Below are positions 45,112 to 54,648 of a stretch of 64,000 bases of DNA, piece by piece. The notes beneath the pieces are model-generated. The model was not told the origin of the DNA, did not search any database, and saw only the letters and a list, made by a program, of their open reading frames with translations. The position numbers and the translations under genes were made by a program. Source of the stretch: Acidimicrobiaceae bacterium (lineage in GTDB: Bacteria > Actinomycetota > Acidimicrobiia > Acidimicrobiales > RAAP-2); the NCBI GenBank assembly GCA_003133665.1, contig PKYK01000037.1, positions 1 to 64,000 on the forward strand, read 5' to 3'. Position 1 is the first letter of the stretch, and every line of letters starts with the position of its first letter.

Positions 45112-45738
45112 CTACGCGAGTTTCACGTAGAGAGTCGACTGGGTCACCGCAGCGTCCTCGACGAAGCAACCGGCGGTCCCGTCCAAATATGTGAGCCAAC
45201 CTGGATCCGCGGCCAGCTTGTTCTCGGCAGCCTCAAAGGCCCCAAGGTTCTCGACGCCGGTCAGCCAGCCGACGCCCCCATAGGTTCCGGTCAACCCGCG
45301 AACGAACATTGACGGTGAACCGGTGATCTCGCCATACTTCTGGGCAATCTCCACTCCCGCGGCCATGGCGCGACCAGCATTACCAGCTGCACACACGGCA
45401 CGGACACCTGCGACGTACATCGCCGAGCCCCCGGCTGAGGGACCCCCGGTCAGGGCCCGGCCAAGGAGATCGCCAACCCCGCCGTCGATGTACTTGGCGC
45501 CTTGCGCCGCGAGGGCGTTGTACTCGGCATCGGCCAGGAGTCCACCCATCCCCGACTCAAGCGAACTGAGGTCGGCCCACCACGAGGTCCAGCTGAGAGT
45601 ACCCGCAGCAGGCGAAAACGCGGTTGTCCACAGTTGAACCTCATTCCCTAAAACCTCGGCTGCGTGCTTGCCAGTGGCGGTCGCCCACTCGATGCCGTTG
45701 TTACTATTTAGTCGCGCACTTCTTGAAAATAGGAACAT
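45112..45738 (-). CDS. Protein with two internally duplicated domains, function unknown
   Basis: The protein has 208 residues from ATG 45738. Its two halves look alike: each begins with strand-forming residues (MFLFSRSARLNSNNGIEWAT; AMYVAGVRAVCAAGNAGRAM), has a W-S/L-T strand, then a LADAEYNALAAQGAKYI / LAADPGWLTYLDGTAGC stretch. This suggests a duplicated ferredoxin-like (ABM/NIPSNAP-type) fold, an inference from spacing. No catalytic residues can be named. The terminator-like hairpin follows. Confidence 0.65.
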   Translation of the reverse strand: MFLFSRSARLNSNNGIEWATATGKHAAEVLGNEVQLWTTAFSPAAGTLSWTSWWADLSSLESGMGGLLADAEYNALAAQGAKYIDGGVGDLLGRALTGGPSAGGSAMYVAGVRAVCAAGNAGRAMAAGVEIAQKYGEITGSPSMFVRGLTGTYGGVGWLTGVENLGAFEAAENKLAADPGWLTYLDGTAGCFVEDAAVTQSTLYVKLA

Positions 45739-46155
45739 GATTACCCCCCATGCCCAATGACGGTCACCGGGCATTTCGCGAACGTATCTCATCTAATTCT
45801 GTATTTCTAGTGCTTTTATCATGCCTGATAATCAGGTATTCCCTACGGAAGGCCACGATCTCGCACCCGTTTCCCGAAACTCCTCGCCATTGAAGATTGT
45901 CGCCTTAATGGAACCTTCAAATCTAACTATTGTCAATGAATTAGCCCGGAGTCGTAGGCGTGAAATACGTGTTTCAATGGATGAACTGCTCAATAGAGGT
46001 GGCGGGGCGTTTCAAGTTGAATCCAATCTGTCCCGGTTCAAGAGACTGAACGCCCTCGATCTGCATCACGTCAATTCATCCCGAGAGCCAACGCGAGATG
46101 CCGGTTCACTTCCATGGATCATGAACCGCAACGAGAGGAGCCAAGTCGCCGGTTC
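45739..46155. other. AT-richer intergenic region with a small palindrome
   Basis: This stretch is visibly richer in A and T than its surroundings. CCTGATAATCAGG at 45824-45836 is a perfect 6-bp palindrome around one A and may be an operator. The plus-strand ORF 45821-46228 starts in it, overlaps the VOC gene, and has no recognisable features, so I do not call it. Confidence 0.45.
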
Positions 46156-46509
46156 TCACTTGGGTGGCGAGCCAAGCAGGTCCGACCGATTCCCGACGCC
46201 GTCGACGAACGCCACCACTTTGCCGTAGACCTCCTCGCGAGGAACCGAGATGAACTCGACCCCGAGGAAGAACCCCACGCGACCACCCACCTGGTTGCCG
46301 ATCGCAGCCACTTGACTCTCGTCGTCCGCTCGAGCGAGGAGGATCCCGGTTGCCGAATTGGCGGGCCGAACGACCACCCAACGCCTTGGCTCACCGTGCT
46401 CATTGGCTAGCGGGGAGTCCTCTACCAGTTCAAAGCCCAGGACGCCGACGTAGAAATCAATGGCAGCGTCGTAGTCGCGTACGAGGAGTGTGACGAGTTC
46501 GAGGTGCAC
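46156..46509 (-). CDS. VOC family protein
   Basis: The protein has 117 residues from the GTG at 46509 (VHLELVTLLVRDYDAAIDFY); the track's longer start adds an Arg-rich piece. VRDYDAAIDFYVGVLGFELV and the C-terminal EVYGKVVAFVDGVGNRSDLL are typical glyoxalase-like halves. Divergent from the AhpD-like gene. Confidence 0.8.
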   Translation of the reverse strand: MHLELVTLLVRDYDAAIDFYVGVLGFELVEDSPLANEHGEPRRWVVVRPANSATGILLARADDESQVAAIGNQVGGRVGFFLGVEFISVPREEVYGKVVAFVDGVGNRSDLLGSPPK

Positions 46510-46630
46510 TGCCGCCAGATTTGGTGGCGCGACACGATCAACTACCCGAGAGCGCCGAATCGGCCGCCGTCGTGCCACTCGCGATGAGCTGTATCCTCGT
46601 GTTCACTCTTCATTTAAGGACGGTGCGGCA

Positions 46631-47260
46631 ATGCCCGAGCTCCCACAGCGAATCTCCTACTTCCCACTTCCGGAGATGGACGACGAGATGATGGAAGAGA
46701 TGCAACGGTGTGCGACCGAAGGCACTCCGCGTCCGGAGAGTTCCGCGGTTCGAGCTCACTCGAAGATGGCATTCTGGGCCTTCGCCGATTCGTGGGCGAA
46801 GCTCTACCGAAATGGCGTCGTGGACCACGCATTGAAGGAATTGTGCCGCGTGTACGTCTCACGTTCGGTGAAATGTGAGTACTGCGGAAATCAGCGCAGC
46901 ACCGAGGCTGGGATCTCGGAGGGCAAGCTTGACGACCTCATGAACTTCGAGACCTCCGGCGCCTACGACGAACGCCAGCGGGCCGCGCTCTCCTACGCCG
47001 AAGCGATCACGTGGCGGCTCGATCCGGATGACGCCTTTTGGGACCGGCTCCATTCGAACTTCACCGAACAGGAACTCGTCGAACTGGCTTGCTTCATTTC
47101 TCTGACGATGGGCCAGCAGAGTTGGATCCGACTCCTCAATATCGACCACCACAAGGTGATGGCGGGAAGTTCCGCATCCCTGGCGCCCGGATTCGAAGAC
47201 GAAGACTCGCTACGGGCGTCAAAGAGCGATTCCGGATACTGGGCGGCCAAACCCGAGTAG
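46631..47260 (+). CDS. Carboxymuconolactone decarboxylase / AhpD-like protein
   Basis: The protein has 209 residues from ATG 46631 (MPELPQRISYFPLPEMDDEM). The CxxC pair VKCEYCGNQRSTEAGISEGK is the peroxidase-like motif of AhpD/CMD proteins; LVELACFISLTMGQQSWIRL is the helix that follows. It may reduce peroxides or act on ring lactones. It is followed by an acyl-CoA dehydrogenase about 95 bp downstream. Confidence 0.85.
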   Translation: MPELPQRISYFPLPEMDDEMMEEMQRCATEGTPRPESSAVRAHSKMAFWAFADSWAKLYRNGVVDHALKELCRVYVSRSVKCEYCGNQRSTEAGISEGKLDDLMNFETSGAYDERQRAALSYAEAITWRLDPDDAFWDRLHSNFTEQELVELACFISLTMGQQSWIRLLNIDHHKVMAGSSASLAPGFEDEDSLRASKSDSGYWAAKPE

Positions 47261-47356
47261 CCGAACGGGATTGAAGGCGGCGGCGGCATTCCCTGACCCC
47301 GTTCGAGGCTCTGGAGGTTCATCAGTTTTGAGACTACCTTTGGTTGGAGAGCGTCC

Positions 47357-48562
47357 GTGGAGGCACTGGTGTCAAGCAGGACCGACGAGCAGCACGAAGG
47401 ACGGGGTCTCCTCGCACCGATGACTCCCGCACCGTTGGAAGAGGGCTTCGATAGCGACGACCCCCGACGCGTCGAGATTCGCAATTGGCTGGCGCAGCAC
47501 CCCCACCCTTCGGGGGCCGACCTTGCGGGTGCCCAATTGGTGGCACCGCACTGGCCAGCGCCATGGGGGCGAGGCGCCGATGTCGAGTACCAGCTCCTGA
47601 TAGACGACGAGTTGAGTCGGGCCCACGTACAGCGTCCGATCAATCCAATCGGCATCGGCTGGGCCGGCCCGACCATCCTCTACGCGGGAACCCCGGCGCA
47701 ACAGGAGCGGTGGCTGCCGAAACTCCTGAGCGGAGAGGAATTCTGGTGCCAGCTCTTCAGCGAACCAAACGCCGGCAGCGACCTCGCCTCGCTCGCCACC
47801 TCGGCCGTACGCGACGGCGACGAGTGGCTCATCACCGGTCAGAAGGTCTGGACGAGTTACGCCCACATCTCGACGTGGGGCATCCTGCTCGCCCGCACGT
47901 CCAACGAGGGACCGCACCAAAAGGGAATCAGTTACTTCATCTGCCCGATGAATGCCCCCGGCGTCACGGTTCGACCCCTCATCGACATGACCGGGGACCA
48001 CGCGTTCAACGAGGTGTTTCTCGACGAAGTACGCCTTCCCGCGGACTACCTCGTCGGAGAAGTGAACGACGGTTGGCGCCTCGCCAAGGTCACGCTGGGC
48101 AACGAGCGCGTTTCGCTGTCCGGGGAAGGGGCCCTCTGGGGCCGAGGCGCGACCGCGAAGGACCTGGTCGACGAGGTACGCACGAAGCAGGTGCCGCATA
48201 CGGCTCTCGAGCGCGACGATCTAGTGAAGTGCTGGTCGCACGGCGAGATTCTCCGACTCCTGCGCCTGCGGCTGCTGTCAGCGGCCCTCGCCGGTCGCGA
48301 ACCTGGCGCCGAGGCGAGCGTTCGCAAGGCCCTCGCCGACGATCACGGCCAGGAGGTTATGACCCTGGCCCACCGCCTGGCCGGCACCGCCGGCATGCTG
48401 AGCGGTCGCGGCCCGGGCGGAAGCGACGGAGCCGAAGGCGCTGCGTGGCACTACGGCCTGCTCTATTCGCAGGCCCTCACCATCGGCGGTGGCACGTCGG
48501 CAGTGCAGAGGAACATCATCGCCGAACGAGTGCTCGGCCTGCCCAAGGATGCCCCGTCATAA
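47357..48562 (+). CDS. Acyl-CoA dehydrogenase
   Basis: The 401-residue flavoprotein shows LFSEPNAGSDLASLATSAVR and EWLITGQKVWTSYAHISTWG (FAD contacts) and TIGGGTSAVQRNIIAERVLG at the end. It is an FadE-type acyl-CoA dehydrogenase, introducing a double bond into an acyl-CoA with electron transfer to ETF. The substrate is unknown. GTG start. The methyltransferase after it begins 26 bp downstream. Confidence 0.9.
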   Translation: MEALVSSRTDEQHEGRGLLAPMTPAPLEEGFDSDDPRRVEIRNWLAQHPHPSGADLAGAQLVAPHWPAPWGRGADVEYQLLIDDELSRAHVQRPINPIGIGWAGPTILYAGTPAQQERWLPKLLSGEEFWCQLFSEPNAGSDLASLATSAVRDGDEWLITGQKVWTSYAHISTWGILLARTSNEGPHQKGISYFICPMNAPGVTVRPLIDMTGDHAFNEVFLDEVRLPADYLVGEVNDGWRLAKVTLGNERVSLSGEGALWGRGATAKDLVDEVRTKQVPHTALERDDLVKCWSHGEILRLLRLRLLSAALAGREPGAEASVRKALADDHGQEVMTLAHRLAGTAGMLSGRGPGGSDGAEGAAWHYGLLYSQALTIGGGTSAVQRNIIAERVLGLPKDAPS

Positions 48563-48588
48563 CTGAGTGCCGATAGGGGGTCCGCAAG

Positions 48589-49209
48589 GTGACGTTCTAC
48601 CGCGACCGGGTCGTGCCGCGCCTCGTCAATTGGGCCTGCGGATCGCGAGGAATGGAAAGGTGGCGCGCCAGGGCGTGCGAGGGCCTTTCCGGCGTCGTCG
48701 TCGAGATTGGTTTTGGATCTGGCCTCAATGTTCCTCACTATCCCGACGCGATCGAACTCGTCTACGCCGTGGAGCCCTCGGTGCTCGCGAACAGACTGGC
48801 GGCGAAGAGAATTGCCGGCGCTCGGATTCCAATTCACCACGTTGGCCTCGACGGGCAGGCGTTGCCACTGCCCGACGGCTCATGCGACGCGGCGTTGATC
48901 ACGTTCACCCTGTGCACCGTTGACGATGCACCACTCGTCCTCAAGGAGATGATGAGGGTGTTGAAACCCGGAGGGCAACTCCACTTCCTCGAACACGGGC
49001 GAGCTCCCGACCTCGCGACTGCCCGCTGGCAAACTCGGCTCGACCCCTTGGAACGACGGATGGCCGGCGGATGCCGCCTCACCCGCGATCCACTCGCCCT
49101 GATCGTGAGCGCTGGGTTTCGCTTGGTGTGGTCCGATCAGCGCTACGCCAGAGGTCCGAAACCATGGAGTTTCTTCACGGTTGGCGTTGCCACAACACCA
49201 CCGGAGTGA
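48589..49209 (+). CDS. Class-I SAM-dependent methyltransferase
   Basis: This 206-residue protein has VVVEIGFGSGLNVPHYPDAI (motif I), LPLPDGSCDAALITFTLCTV and EMMRVLKPGGQLHFLEHGRA, the UbiE/phospholipid N-methyltransferase pattern. The substrate is unknown. GTG start. It follows the acyl-CoA dehydrogenase in the same direction. Confidence 0.85.
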   Translation: MTFYRDRVVPRLVNWACGSRGMERWRARACEGLSGVVVEIGFGSGLNVPHYPDAIELVYAVEPSVLANRLAAKRIAGARIPIHHVGLDGQALPLPDGSCDAALITFTLCTVDDAPLVLKEMMRVLKPGGQLHFLEHGRAPDLATARWQTRLDPLERRMAGGCRLTRDPLALIVSAGFRLVWSDQRYARGPKPWSFFTVGVATTPPE

Positions 49210-49273
49210 AGGAGTCACGTCCGTCGAAGGGCTCCGGATTTCAAATGAGCTGCGTCCACCGAGCCACGCTGCA

Positions 49274-50086
49274 TCAAGTCCCTGAACCAGCGGACTTCCC
49301 GACACTCTCACCGCTCGAGATCCGAGCCGCGTACGCGATCGGAGCGAGCGTCAGCACGAGAACACCCACGACCACCGCATTGACTTCTGGGAGCTGTTGA
49401 CCGAGGCGAATCGCTCCGAAGATCCAAAGCGGGAGCGTGTTCTGTGCACCAGCGGTGAACGTGGTCACAATGACCTCGTCGAAGCTCAACGCAAAGGCGA
49501 GGAGCGCTCCAGCGATTATTGCGGTGGACAGCATCGGCATCGTCACGAGGCGGAAGGTCTGAACAGGACTGGCCCCGAGGTCAGCCGAGGCCTCCAGGAG
49601 CGACATGGAGGTTCTTCGAAGTCGGGCTATGACGTTGTTGAACACGACGACGATACAGAACGTGGCGTGCCCGATCACAATGGTGTACAGCGAGAAGGGG
49701 ATCCCGGCCAGATTGAACGCCGACTGCAGGGCCAGCCCGGTAACGATTCCCGGCAGGGCGATCGGCAGGACGAGGAGAAGCGACACCGTATCGCGTCCAA
49801 AGAAGCGAAACCGGTGAATCCCAAAGGCAACAAGCATGCCGAGCACGAGGGCGATCGCCGTGGCGAGGACTCCGGCCTTGAGACTCAGCCACAAGGCACC
49901 ACGTACCGCGGGATCGTGCCAGGCCACCGAGAACCACGACGTCGTCCAGTGGTGAATGGGGAACGTCTGCACGTTCGAAGCGTCAAATGCGAAGAGAACA
50001 ATGACGAGCAGCGGCGCAATCAGGAAGAAGACAACGAAGGTCGCAAAAAGCGCCAGCCCTCCACGGGTGAATCGCGAGAGTCTCAT
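49274..50086 (-). CDS. potC: Polyamine-type ABC transporter permease (PotC-like)
   Basis: The protein has 270 residues with six membrane segments and the inner-membrane coupling loop with SMSLLEASADLGASPVQTFR (EAA-type motif). The ATG overlaps the stop of the upstream permease. It is the last gene of the potA-D-B-C operon on the minus strand and should form the heterodimeric channel with PotB for spermidine/putrescine or a related amine. Confidence 0.88.
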   Translation of the reverse strand: MRLSRFTRGGLALFATFVVFFLIAPLLVIVLFAFDASNVQTFPIHHWTTSWFSVAWHDPAVRGALWLSLKAGVLATAIALVLGMLVAFGIHRFRFFGRDTVSLLLVLPIALPGIVTGLALQSAFNLAGIPFSLYTIVIGHATFCIVVVFNNVIARLRRTSMSLLEASADLGASPVQTFRLVTMPMLSTAIIAGALLAFALSFDEVIVTTFTAGAQNTLPLWIFGAIRLGQQLPEVNAVVVGVLVLTLAPIAYAARISSGESVGKSAGSGT

Positions 50087-50973
50087 AAGGCCTCAAAGGC
50101 ACCCGCGAACCTCGCGAGCAGCAGGTAGACGGCCATGATGGCGATCGATACGAAGGCGAGCGCGGCCGCGAAGGGGAGGTTGCCACCGTTCAGGGCGCTG
50201 TCGTAGATGGCATTACCGATGAAATTCGAACTCGAACCGCCGATCAGAAGCGGGGTGATGAAGTCCCCCAGCGTCAGCGAGAACGTGAAGATCGAACCCG
50301 CGACCACTCCCGGCAGCACCATCGGCAGCAGGATCCATCGGAACGTCGACCACGCGCCCGCGCCAAGGTCGGACGACGCCTCCAACAGGGAATCCGGCAC
50401 CCGTTCGAAGGCGCCGTATATCGGAACAATCATGAACGGCAACCAGAGATAGCTGAAGACAATCCACATTGCGATGTTGGAATAGGCGATGTGGGTGGTG
50501 GGCAGCCCCAAGCGAGACTCGATGCCCGGCAGCACCCCCTTGTCCGACAGGATGTTGATCCAGGCGTACACCTTGGCGAGGTAGCTCGCCCACAACGGGA
50601 GCAACAGCATGGCCAGGAGCAATTGACGCCATCGTCGGCTGGCAATCTTGGCGAGGAAGAAGGCGAAGGGCAGGGCGACCAGCGCATCAGTGACGGTCAC
50701 GGCCACCGCCATCACGAGAGTGCGAAGGATGATCGACCCGTACACCGGCTGGGTGAGAATCTGCGAGAAATTCGACCACGTCCACTGGTAGACGACACTC
50801 CCGGTCAGCGAGTTCACGGAGAAGAATGCCGTCACGAGCATGGTCACCAGTGACGCGAGATAGACCACCAAGAACCACAACAGCGGCGGAGAAAGCGTAA
50901 GGACGCCACGCAGCCAGGGGCGGCGCCACAGCGCCGCCCCTGCCCGCTGGCGTAGACGCGCTCCGTTCGACAC
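50083..50973 (-). CDS. potB: Polyamine-type ABC transporter permease (PotB-like)
   Basis: The protein has 296 residues from the GTG at 50973, 8 bp after the PotD stop. The track's GTG at 51015 would overlap potD by 34 bp and is less likely. Six membrane helices; the EAA-type loop is PDSLLEASSDLGAGAWSTFR. Pairs with PotC. Confidence 0.87.
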   Translation of the reverse strand: MSNGARLRQRAGAALWRRPWLRGVLTLSPPLLWFLVVYLASLVTMLVTAFFSVNSLTGSVVYQWTWSNFSQILTQPVYGSIILRTLVMAVAVTVTDALVALPFAFFLAKIASRRWRQLLLAMLLLPLWASYLAKVYAWINILSDKGVLPGIESRLGLPTTHIAYSNIAMWIVFSYLWLPFMIVPIYGAFERVPDSLLEASSDLGAGAWSTFRWILLPMVLPGVVAGSIFTFSLTLGDFITPLLIGGSSSNFIGNAIYDSALNGGNLPFAAALAFVSIAIMAVYLLLARFAGAFEAL

Positions 50974-50981
50974 GGAGTGCC

Positions 50982-52172
50982 CTACCCCGCTATCTGCGTC
51001 CAGGCCTGTTGCCACTGGGTGAAGTCAACGCAGTTCGACTTTCCATTTCCACAGGCCGCCAGCGGCGTCTTCCAGAACTTGATGGTCGAGAAGTACGAAG
51101 CGGGAGCGTTGGCGTGATACGCGGCGCAGCCACCCTTCTGCAGGGTGTTCATGATCGCGCACGCCTGGGTGTTGGCGGGGGTCTCACCAAAGTAGAGCGC
51201 CTCTTCGGCCTGAACCTTGGGCGTGGAGACGTACTGCATCCACTTGTACGCGCAATTGGGGTGCGGCGCGTTCGTGGCGAGCAGCCACGTGTCCGCCCAT
51301 CCGGTCGCCCCCTCGCTCGGAATCGTGTCAGCGACTTTCGCGCCAGCCGCCTGGAGGGTGTTCGTCTGGTACGGCCACGCCGCACCGGCTACCACTGAAC
51401 CGTTCTGGAACAACGAGATCTCCTGGCTCGCAAGGTCCCAGTACTTCTTGATCAGCGGGTGCTGGGTCTTTAGGAGGCTTACGGCCGCCTTGAACTGCGT
51501 CTGGGTGAGTTCGTACGGGTCGGTGATCTTGAGTTGCGGCTTCACCTTCGAGAGGTAGAGAGCGGCGTCGGCAATCTGAATCGGGTTGTTGGGCACCGTG
51601 ATCTTTCCCTTGTAGGCCTTGTTGTACAACACTGACCACGAAGTGGGGGCGGTGGCGAACGTCTTCGTCGAATACAGAAGGACATTGGGCCCGAACTCGT
51701 AGCTGATGCCGTAGTGACGACCATTGATCGTGTTGAACGAAGGCGCTTGCAGGAAAGGTCGGAACTGTTTCCACGACGGAACGAGATTGACATTGATCGG
51801 CTTGACGTTGCCGCCGTAGATAAGTCGCAGATCGGCGTCACCGGATGCCGAGACCAGGTCGTACTGATGGCCACCACCGTTGGCCATCAACGAGACCATC
51901 TCACTGGACGAGCCGGCGTACTTCACGTTGACCTTGCAGCCCGTGGACTTGGTGAACGGAGCGACCCACTGCGGTTGCGCGTAGCCCTCCCAGGCAATGA
52001 GGTTGAGGGTGCCTTCGCCCTTGCCCACTGACTGCTGGGGGGCCATTCCCTGCGTGGGCGGCGTGCTTGACGACGCACCGGCGGAACCAGCAAATGTCGC
52101 GGGAACGGCGCCAAGGCTGAGTATCAAGGCCATCACGCTGAAACCGGTCCACCGTCGAAATCGTGGATTATT
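50982..52172 (-). CDS. potD: Polyamine-type extracellular solute-binding protein (PotD-like)
   Basis: The protein has 396 residues from ATG 52172, with AAAGGAG in place. A Sec signal peptide (WTGFSVMALILSLGAVPATF) without a lipobox cysteine is followed by GEGTLNLIAWEGYAQPQWVA and GHQYDLVSASGDADLRLIYG, as in PotD/PotF-type binding proteins. It would deliver the ligand to PotBC. Without a lipid anchor, how it stays at a monoderm surface is unclear. Confidence 0.87.
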   Translation of the reverse strand, partial: NNPRFRRWTGFSVMALILSLGAVPATFAGSAGASSSTPPTQGMAPQQSVGKGEGTLNLIAWEGYAQPQWVAPFTKSTGCKVNVKYAGSSSEMVSLMANGGGHQYDLVSASGDADLRLIYGGNVKPINVNLVPSWKQFRPFLQAPSFNTINGRHYGISYEFGPNVLLYSTKTFATAPTSWSVLYNKAYKGKITVPNNPIQIADAALYLSKVKPQLKITDPYELTQTQFKAAVSLLKTQHPLIKKYWDLASQEISLFQNGSVVAGAAWPYQTNTLQAAGAKVADTIPSEGATGWADTWLLATNAPHPNCAYKWMQYVSTPKVQAEEALYFGETPANTQACAIMNTLQKGGCAAYHANAPASYFSTIKFWKTPLAACGNGKSNCVDFTQWQQAWTQIAG

Positions 52173-52191
52173 CATACTGCTCCTTTGTCGG

Positions 52192-53253
52192 TTATCCGGG
52201 CTGACTTTCAGCACCGGAGGTGGTTGCTAGAGGAAATGCGTCGGCGAGGTCCCATGAAACCGTGACCTCACTGGTCGGCAACAATGAATCCTTCTCACCG
52301 CCGACCGATCGGTTCTGTCGAACGGCGGTGATTGATCTCCCGTCATCGAGCTCGACCGTAAAGCGTGTGACCATCCCGAGGTAGGCAACGTCGACCACGC
52401 GACCCTCGGCACCCACGTGCCCCGGGGACGGAGGACCTTGAGTGAGTTCTATCTTCTCCGGTCGCAGAACGGCTCGGCCAGCCGGCGTCACTATCACGTT
52501 GGACGTCCCGACGAACGACGCCACGAATTCGGTCGCGGGACGTTCGTAGACCTCGGTCGGCGGCCCGATCTGCTCGATCTGCCCGTCACGAAAGACCGCG
52601 AGCCGGTCACTCATCGTCAGCGCTTCCTCCTGATCGTGCGTGACGTAGATGAAGGTGATGCCAATCTGGCGCTGAATGCGCTTCAACTCCACCTGCATCT
52701 CCTGGCGAAGCTTCAGATCCAGGGCACCCAGAGGCTCATCCAGGAGTAGAACCTCGGGTTCGTTGACGATGGCGCGAGCCAGGGCCACCCGCTGGCGCTG
52801 ACCGCCCGAGAGCTGCGCCGGTTTGCGCTGAGCAAACTCAGTCATTCGAACCATCTCGAGCGCCGCCTGCACGCGATCGTTTCGCTGAATGCGCGGCACT
52901 CGGCGAACGCGAAGCCCGTACGCGACGTTCTCGGCAACGGTGAAGTGGGGGAAGAGCGCGTAATCCTGAAACACCGTGTTGACCCCGCGCTGATACGGGG
53001 GCTTGCCGGTGACGTCGACGCCGCGGAGCGAAATCGTGCCAGCGTCGGGCACTTCAAATCCAGCAATCAACCGAAGCAACGTCGTCTTGCCCGAACCCGA
53101 TGGGCCGAGCATCGTGAAGAATTCGCCGCGCGCAATGTCAAGGTCGACTTCGCGAACCGCCACGTGGGTACCGAAACGCTTGGTCACGCCCCGAAGGACG
53201 ATTCCCTGCTGCGAATCTGTGAGCGGGGTAGCGGGCGACGTCAAACTTGACAT
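52192..53253 (-). CDS. potA: Polyamine-type ABC transporter ATP-binding protein (PotA-like)
   Basis: The 353-residue ATPase has Walker A LGPSGSGKTTLLRLIAGFEV, the signature LSGGQRQRVALARAIVNEPE and Walker B EVLLLDEPLGALDLKL, plus a C-terminal TOBE-like regulatory domain (about 270-345). It is the first gene of the operon and drives import. The potD start lies 19 bp after its stop. Confidence 0.92.
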   Translation of the reverse strand: MSSLTSPATPLTDSQQGIVLRGVTKRFGTHVAVREVDLDIARGEFFTMLGPSGSGKTTLLRLIAGFEVPDAGTISLRGVDVTGKPPYQRGVNTVFQDYALFPHFTVAENVAYGLRVRRVPRIQRNDRVQAALEMVRMTEFAQRKPAQLSGGQRQRVALARAIVNEPEVLLLDEPLGALDLKLRQEMQVELKRIQRQIGITFIYVTHDQEEALTMSDRLAVFRDGQIEQIGPPTEVYERPATEFVASFVGTSNVIVTPAGRAVLRPEKIELTQGPPSPGHVGAEGRVVDVAYLGMVTRFTVELDDGRSITAVRQNRSVGGEKDSLLPTSEVTVSWDLADAFPLATTSGAESQPG

Positions 53254-53395
53254 TCCCTGACTTCCCCACGAAACATGTGCGAAGACTACACCGCCAAAAA
53301 CAGCGGCGGCGAATCGCTGCGCAAGGTCACCCTTCGGGCCTTTGCTTCACGAAACCTCTTTGGAGAATCCGAAAACGTCCGACTACCTGAGTCCG

Positions 53396-53803
53396 TTAGT
53401 TGGAGCTGTCCGGGCTTCTCGTATCGTGTGAACCGTTGGCAGGGCTGTAAGCATTGAATGCGTCCTCCAACTGAACCAACGCTGCATCACGGTCGGTAGA
53501 GGCCGTGATCACCGCCAATACGAACTGCGCGCGAGCGGTGCTGCGCGCTCCGGGTGTTCTTGCCACGCCCAGCGCATTGTGCAAGGCCGCTTGGGCGGCG
53601 ATTATCGACTTCTGGAAATTCCTGCTGATGACCTTTTCAGATTCTCGAAAGTGCTTGAGAGATGGCTGAACGGTTTTGGCTCCGACAAGCTGCGTCGACG
53701 GACTCTGCCCGCCGGTACCAGCAAAGGCCGCCGCCGGAACAGCAACGCCAAGCGTCACGCTGATCGCCAGCACGGCGCTGAGCCGAGTGAACCATGTTCT
53801 CAT
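53396..53803 (-). CDS. Small secreted protein of unknown function
   Basis: The protein has 135 residues from ATG 53803 and a signal peptide (LSAVLAISVTLGVAVPAAAF, cleavage near AFAGT). The mature part is helical (FQKSIIAAQAALHNALGVAR) and ends in a polar tail. No family recognised. It is divergent from a two-component system and could be its target or its signal-linked product, which is inference. Confidence 0.65.
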   Translation of the reverse strand: MRTWFTRLSAVLAISVTLGVAVPAAAFAGTGGQSPSTQLVGAKTVQPSLKHFRESEKVISRNFQKSIIAAQAALHNALGVARTPGARSTARAQFVLAVITASTDRDAALVQLEDAFNAYSPANGSHDTRSPDSSN

Positions 53804-53922
53804 GCTTGTTTCCCCAATTCGGACAACCTGAATCGTACTAACCGAGGTTGTGAAAACGTTGTGAAGGGGCAGATACTTTGATGGGAGCTTGGTCGGAGAC
53901 CCTTCCACGATGACCCCCTGGT

Positions 53923-54648
53923 GTGGCGAAGTACGCTCGCTTCAAAGGATGTGGGTTCTTGCCATTAGTTCTCGTAGTTGACGATGAAGCAGGCGTGCGC
54001 GATCTGCTTTGTGACGCCCTGAGGATTGCCGGTTACGACACTGAAGCCGCAATTGACGGTGCTGACGCACTGCGAATCTGGAAGAGTCAAGCAATTGACC
54101 TCTGCATCGTGGACATCAACATGCCAAACATGGACGGCTTCGAGTTCGTCGAAGCTGTTCGAAAGCAGAACGATGCCACACCCATACTTCTCTTGTCGGC
54201 GCGCGATTCTGCCAGCGACGTCGCCAAGGGCCTGCGCTTTGGCGCAGACGACTACGTACGCAAACCGTTCAGCCTGGAAGAACTTCTCCTGCGGGTGGGG
54301 GCGATTCTTCGTCGCACCAGCGGCTCCAGCGAAGGAGACCTCTCGTACAAGTGCGGGCCATTGATGATGAACGTCGATCGCCATGAGGTCACGTTCAACG
54401 ACGAAGTCATTGAGATGTCCGCCACCGAGTTTCGCCTGCTTGAGATTCTTCTCGCACGAAAGAACCGGTTGCTAACTCGAGAACAGCTGCTCAACGAAGT
54501 CTGGGACATTGACTTCGATTCAGAGACGTCCGTGCTCGACACCTACATCTCTTACCTTCGAAAGAAGATTCACCATGACGGCTTCGCCCCGATTGTCACG
54601 GTGCGGGGAGTCGGTTTCAAGTTGGTTGACGCTGTTGCCTCGGCATGA
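53923..54648 (+). CDS. OmpR-family response regulator
   Basis: The 241-residue protein has a receiver domain (phospho-accepting D64 in CIVDINMPNMDGFEF, lysine in DDYVRKPFSLEELL) and an OmpR winged helix (about 145-235, NRLLTREQLLNEVWDIDFDS). A TTG 12 codons downstream (LPLVLVVDDE) is a plausible alternative start. It overlaps the histidine kinase ATG by 4 bp and works with it. Confidence 0.92.
   Translation: MAKYARFKGCGFLPLVLVVDDEAGVRDLLCDALRIAGYDTEAAIDGADALRIWKSQAIDLCIVDINMPNMDGFEFVEAVRKQNDATPILLLSARDSASDVAKGLRFGADDYVRKPFSLEELLLRVGAILRRTSGSSEGDLSYKCGPLMMNVDRHEVTFNDEVIEMSATEFRLLEILLARKNRLLTREQLLNEVWDIDFDSETSVLDTYISYLRKKIHHDGFAPIVTVRGVGFKLVDAVASA

Noticed and set aside
45821-46228. Plus-strand ORF of 135 residues
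   Set aside because: It overlaps the VOC gene in antisense, has no recognisable motif and starts in an AT-rich intergenic region; not enough support for a gene.
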